Positions 61,361-64,000 of a stretch of 64,000 nt of DNA are shown one piece after another. Under the pieces are notes generated by a model, which saw nothing but the letters and a program-made list of their open reading frames with translations, did no database searches and was not told where the DNA came from. The DNA comes from Megalonaias nervosa (Eukaryota; Mollusca; Bivalvia; Unionida; Unionidae), in NCBI GenBank assembly GCA_016617855.1, contig JAECUM010004358.1, forward strand, positions 84,059-148,058, in the 5' to 3' direction. The stretch's first letter is position 1; the number at the start of each line of letters is the position of its first letter. Position numbers and translations under genes: made by a program.

Positions 61361-61873
61361 ATGGAGCAAAATGAGTTTGTGAAGCATCCAATCATCACAA
61401 ATTATGTAGCATCTCGTGATGGTGTAATTAGGAACTGTAGATTAAAGAAACCAGTCGGTAGTGTTATTAATACTGGATATTTTAAATTTAATACCAGTGG
61501 AAATAAAAATTATTTCTCACATAGATTCATCTACGAATGTTTTTATGGGGTCATTAAAGAAGGACTTGTAATCGATCACATCAGTGGTGATAAACTTGAT
61601 AACTCGCTTCGTAACTTACAAATTGTTACACAAAGTCAAAATTGTAAGTCCGGAAATTCTGGCTGCGCACGATACGCAAGGGCTGTTAAATCTATAAATA
61701 CAGATGGCGAAGAAATTATATTTAAGTCAATTAATTCTGCTGGTAAATACTTTAACATAGTATCACTTTCAGTAAAATACGTGGCAGATAATATCACAAG
61801 ATCTGCTTTTTCCAAAAGATTTCTACAGAAAATCAGATTCCAGTATGTTAGTCTACCAGAACCTTCTTCATGA
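61361..61873 (+). CDS. HNH homing-type endonuclease with NUMOD domains
   Basis: A complete frame of 170 residues. Residues 13-45 (NYVASRDGVIRN ... GYFKFN) resemble NUMOD4. Residues 54-94 give the HNH core (HR at 54-55, VIDHISGDKLDN with His 73, then NLQIVTQSQN). Residues 108-146 (AVKSINTDGEEIIFKSINSA ...) resemble a NUMOD1 DNA-recognition helix-turn-helix. The order is that of phage, NCLDV and intron-borne HNH endonucleases. It stands alone between the zinc protein and PU2, so it could be a selfish free-standing gene carried by the virus. Confidence 0.82.
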   Translation: MEQNEFVKHPIITNYVASRDGVIRNCRLKKPVGSVINTGYFKFNTSGNKNYFSHRFIYECFYGVIKEGLVIDHISGDKLDNSLRNLQIVTQSQNCKSGNSGCARYARAVKSINTDGEEIIFKSINSAGKYFNIVSLSVKYVADNITRSAFSKRFLQKIRFQYVSLPEPSS

Positions 61874-62017
61874 ACCAATATCTCTTTCTTTCCTCTTTTT
61901 TGCTTTCATAGTTTGTTTTACGTGTTTTTTTAGTTTCATCTGGTATGTTTTATGCAGGTGTTTTTTTTCATGATGTAATGTTCCTATGGTATCAGATGAT
62001 TAAGCGAGACAACTCCG

Positions 62018-62209
62018 TCAAGCATAACTTAGTAAATCTTGCAGTTGTCGTACTTGCTGTAATGACAGCAATATACTGTTAGTTTTGGTCAGAACCCACA
62101 TCTCATTCGTCGTATTCATGATATAAGGGTCTCTCTCAATCAGTTTCAGCATTGCTTTGAGTAAGTATCGATATATCTTTCCGTTTTCATAAATAAATAT
62201 ATCGTTCAT
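62018..62209 (-). CDS. Small hypothetical viral frame
   Basis: Starts at an ATG 126 bp left of PU2 and ends in TGA-region sequence at 62018. 63 residues with a helical, Leu/Gln-rich C-terminus (LLSLQQVRQLQDLLSY). No domain recognised. Its position in a compact viral genome, in an otherwise empty 460-bp gap, is the only reason to list it. Confidence 0.3.
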   Translation of the reverse strand: MNDIFIYENGKIYRYLLKAMLKLIERDPYIMNTTNEMWVLTKTNSILLSLQQVRQLQDLLSYA

Positions 62210-62335
62210 AAAAATGATATGTAATTGTGGGTACAGTCAGCAGCAAAATCCATTTGTCTTCAAAATACATGTATTTAATAGAGATTTTATACAGTTTGGA
62301 ATGTCACATAGGACACTAATGTTTCCAAGAAGCCC

Positions 62336-62540
62336 AGCAGCAGAGAGGGTGAACAGACCATTTTGCTTGAGACATTATTTTATAAAAAATAAGGTTCCTA
62401 CGAAGGCTGAAAAAATAAGGTCAGTGACGTTAAACCACAACCTCTAACTTTATCTCGTTACTTTGTCTCTAACGCGCGTTTTTATTTGTTTCGTTTACGC
62501 GTTGGTCACTCAGTATTGGTAGTTCACCCCCTCTGCTGCT
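62336..62540. repeat. Palindrome-ended unit PU2
   Basis: A 205-bp relative of PU1 in the same orientation, with the same 19-bp inverted ends (one mismatch at the right end, CCCCCT for CCCTCT). Similarity to PU1 continues about 10 bp beyond the right end (GTAAATTAAAC versus GTAATTAACC). The structural gene starts 35 bp to the right, so the unit may also hold its promoter. Confidence 0.87.
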
Positions 62541-62574
62541 GTAAATTAAACAGCCATTATAAATATTATCAATA

Positions 62575-63636
62575 ATGATTAGAGAGCCACACTCAGCTAG
62601 ATTAGCTCGAGAGCGACTAGATGCAATCAAAAAATATTTACCCGTCCGGGATTTAGTCAAACAACAACTACAATCACGTCAGGAGTCTCAAGTGGAATTT
62701 ACAGAAGGTGCAGAACAATTATTTAAACCGATTGTCAAACCATCAAAGAAACTCGTTACAGCACCTGAGGCAACACAACGAGCTCTTGAAACATTACCTG
62801 TTGATATTGCTGGTCGAATTCAAGCAGCTCAACCACCACCACAAGCACCACAACCACAACCACAACCACCAAGAACCAGAATTAAGATAATGGATAAATT
62901 TACATCTGAAGGTATTGCTGCTATCAAGGACCCAAAGCAAGTATTTAATATTGCCGCGTTTGGATATTATGAAAGACAAAAATATGTAAAACCAGAACAT
63001 GTTAAATCATTAGGCTCTGCCAATTGGATTAGGGATATATATCGCATCGCTACTAATATTCCGGAAATCAGATCTGATGAAGATATTAGGAGTTTTAATA
63101 TCTTTGATGATGTTGTACATAAACATATAGAAGAAAGAGCTAAACAATTTCCACAATTACAGAAACCAGTACAAACACTTGCAGAACAATTTCAACAATT
63201 TCCACAATTACTACCACCACTACCATCACCACAACAACAATTTGAATTATCATCACCACAACGACAATTTGAATTACCATCACCACAACAACAACAAAAA
63301 AATCATTACCGCAACAATTTCGAGAAATGATGAAACGATTTCAATCACCACGACAACGACAACCAGTTAGAACAACAGAGGAAGAAGATCAAGATCCTGG
63401 CGCAACTGGAAGTGGTTTAGGAAGTGGCTTTATTACTTGTCCCAATAACGTCCTTGCTGATGTTGATCGACTAGAAATTCTCATGGGGGGGGGGGAAACG
63501 AGCTGGCAATAATTCCCCAGAAATCATTCATGAAGCAGCTGATATTTGTAAACGATTATTTACAGGTGGTGTTATGGATATTAATGTGTATCGGTCCCTC
63601 ATTAATGAAATCGCCGATGATTATTACAGTGACTGA
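62575..63636 (+). pseudogene. Viral Pro/Gln-rich structural protein, two compensating frame breaks
   Basis: The gene starts with MIREPHSAR and has a Pro/Gln-rich hinge (about codons 83-100), a folded central segment (DKFTSEGIAAI ... FGYYERQKYV), a second Gln/Pro/Leu repeat region, and a conserved end (IIHEAADICKRLFTGG) before TGA at 63634-63636. The frame leaves its original register near the A-run around 63297-63303 and returns near the G10 run at about 63485-63494. Homopolymers at both places mean that assembly error is possible. A homologue is at 24889-26233. The family was not named; a virion or core protein is inferred from position beside the capsid-type genes. Confidence 0.65.
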
Positions 63637-63681
63637 GTATGTAATTAGATGCAATTAGTGATAAAATCACTTAATAATAAT

Positions 63682-64000
63682 ATGATCGTACACAATACTC
63701 ATAGACCAACCATGGTCAGGGCAATAAATTCACGATTACCAGTATACAAAACGACCTACAGAGATGGACTAGGTGATGTTGTTCAAGGTCTATTTAGAAG
63801 GATAGCCCCAAAAGCAATACCGCTTGCAAAGCAATTAGGAATGAAAGCTATTGACGTTGTTCGTGAAAAAGCTATTGGTGCTGTTGGTGATGTTGCTAGC
63901 AAAGCATTTTCAGCGATCAAGGATAGACTAGCGCGAATAATACGACGAAAACCTCAACCAGTAAAATTACCCAGCACTGAAGTGATGCCCGCAAATGTTA
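63682..64000 (+). CDS. Minor capsid protein, adenovirus pVI/pX-like, partial at window edge
   Basis: The frame is open from ATG 63682 (second in-frame ATG at 63712) to the end of the window, at least 106 codons. After a short basic start it has an amphipathic and hydrophobic region (LGDVVQGLFRRIAPKAIPLA ... GAVGDVASKAFSAI) and then a basic stretch (ARIIRRKPQP). This layout is that of membrane-active or DNA-binding minor capsid proteins of adenoviruses and adintoviruses. It follows the structural gene on the same strand after 45 bp. Confidence 0.6.
   Translation, partial: MIVHNTHRPTMVRAINSRLPVYKTTYRDGLGDVVQGLFRRIAPKAIPLAKQLGMKAIDVVREKAIGAVGDVASKAFSAIKDRLARIIRRKPQPVKLPSTEVMPANV

Overview
The window is AT-rich animal nuclear DNA. 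It has intron-split genes with standard GT-AG splice sites, very long dinucleotide and tetranucleotide microsatellites, tRNA-headed SINEs with target-site duplications, a decayed LINE, and three insertions of an adintovirus/Polinton (Maverick)-type DNA virus. These features suggest an invertebrate, most likely a lophotrochozoan such as a mollusc. That assignment is inference, because no species-specific gene was recognised.

Host genes (all minus strand). At 40.8-29.2 kb there is a start exon with a type II signal anchor (40652-40776). It is followed by four clear and one tentative tiny exons of 33-51 nt, two Ig-like exons and two chitin-binding type-2 (peritrophin-A/CBM14) exons. At 21.8-14.1 kb there are four more Ig-like exons and a last chitin-binding exon that ends in a stop. 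Every internal exon is symmetric, phase 1-1. The Ig exons alternate between two types, X and Y, arranged X-Y in the right block and X-Y-X-Y in the left block. The blocks are either two neighbouring paralogues or one long gene interrupted by viral DNA. A decayed copy of the anchor exon at 8.35-8.47 kb marks a further unit to the left. Ig plus chitin-binding domains recalls the chordate VCBP immune proteins, but here a membrane anchor is present.

Viral DNA. (1) At 54.8-64.0 kb, running off the right edge, lies a long but damaged element. It holds a packaging ATPase, a zinc-ribbon/phospholipase A2 protein, a retroviral-type integrase, two HNH proteins, an SF1 helicase in the same frame as a protein-primed type B DNA polymerase, a small zinc protein, a Pro/Gln-rich structural protein and a membrane-active-type minor capsid protein. 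Two related 205-239 bp units with identical 19-bp inverted ends flank the ATPase-to-HNH block. (2) At 23.8-28.5 kb is a badly decayed relative in which integrase(-), PLA2(-), ATPase(+) and structural protein(+) can still be seen. Its gene order differs from element 1 in the way an inversion of the flanked block would produce. (3) At 38.4-40.2 kb are remnants of a major capsid protein and an adenain-type protease, inside intron 1 of the anchor gene and on the opposite strand.

Other content: five copies of one SINE (one inside the viral helicase), one MetaSINE-like fragment, a TATA-bearing interspersed repeat in two clear copies, a 44-bp minisatellite at 51.05-52.46 kb with a higher-order period near 430 bp, and many (AT)n, (GT)n, (CT)n and (TACA)n arrays. 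Large parts of 1-14 kb and 41-54 kb hold no recognisable gene.
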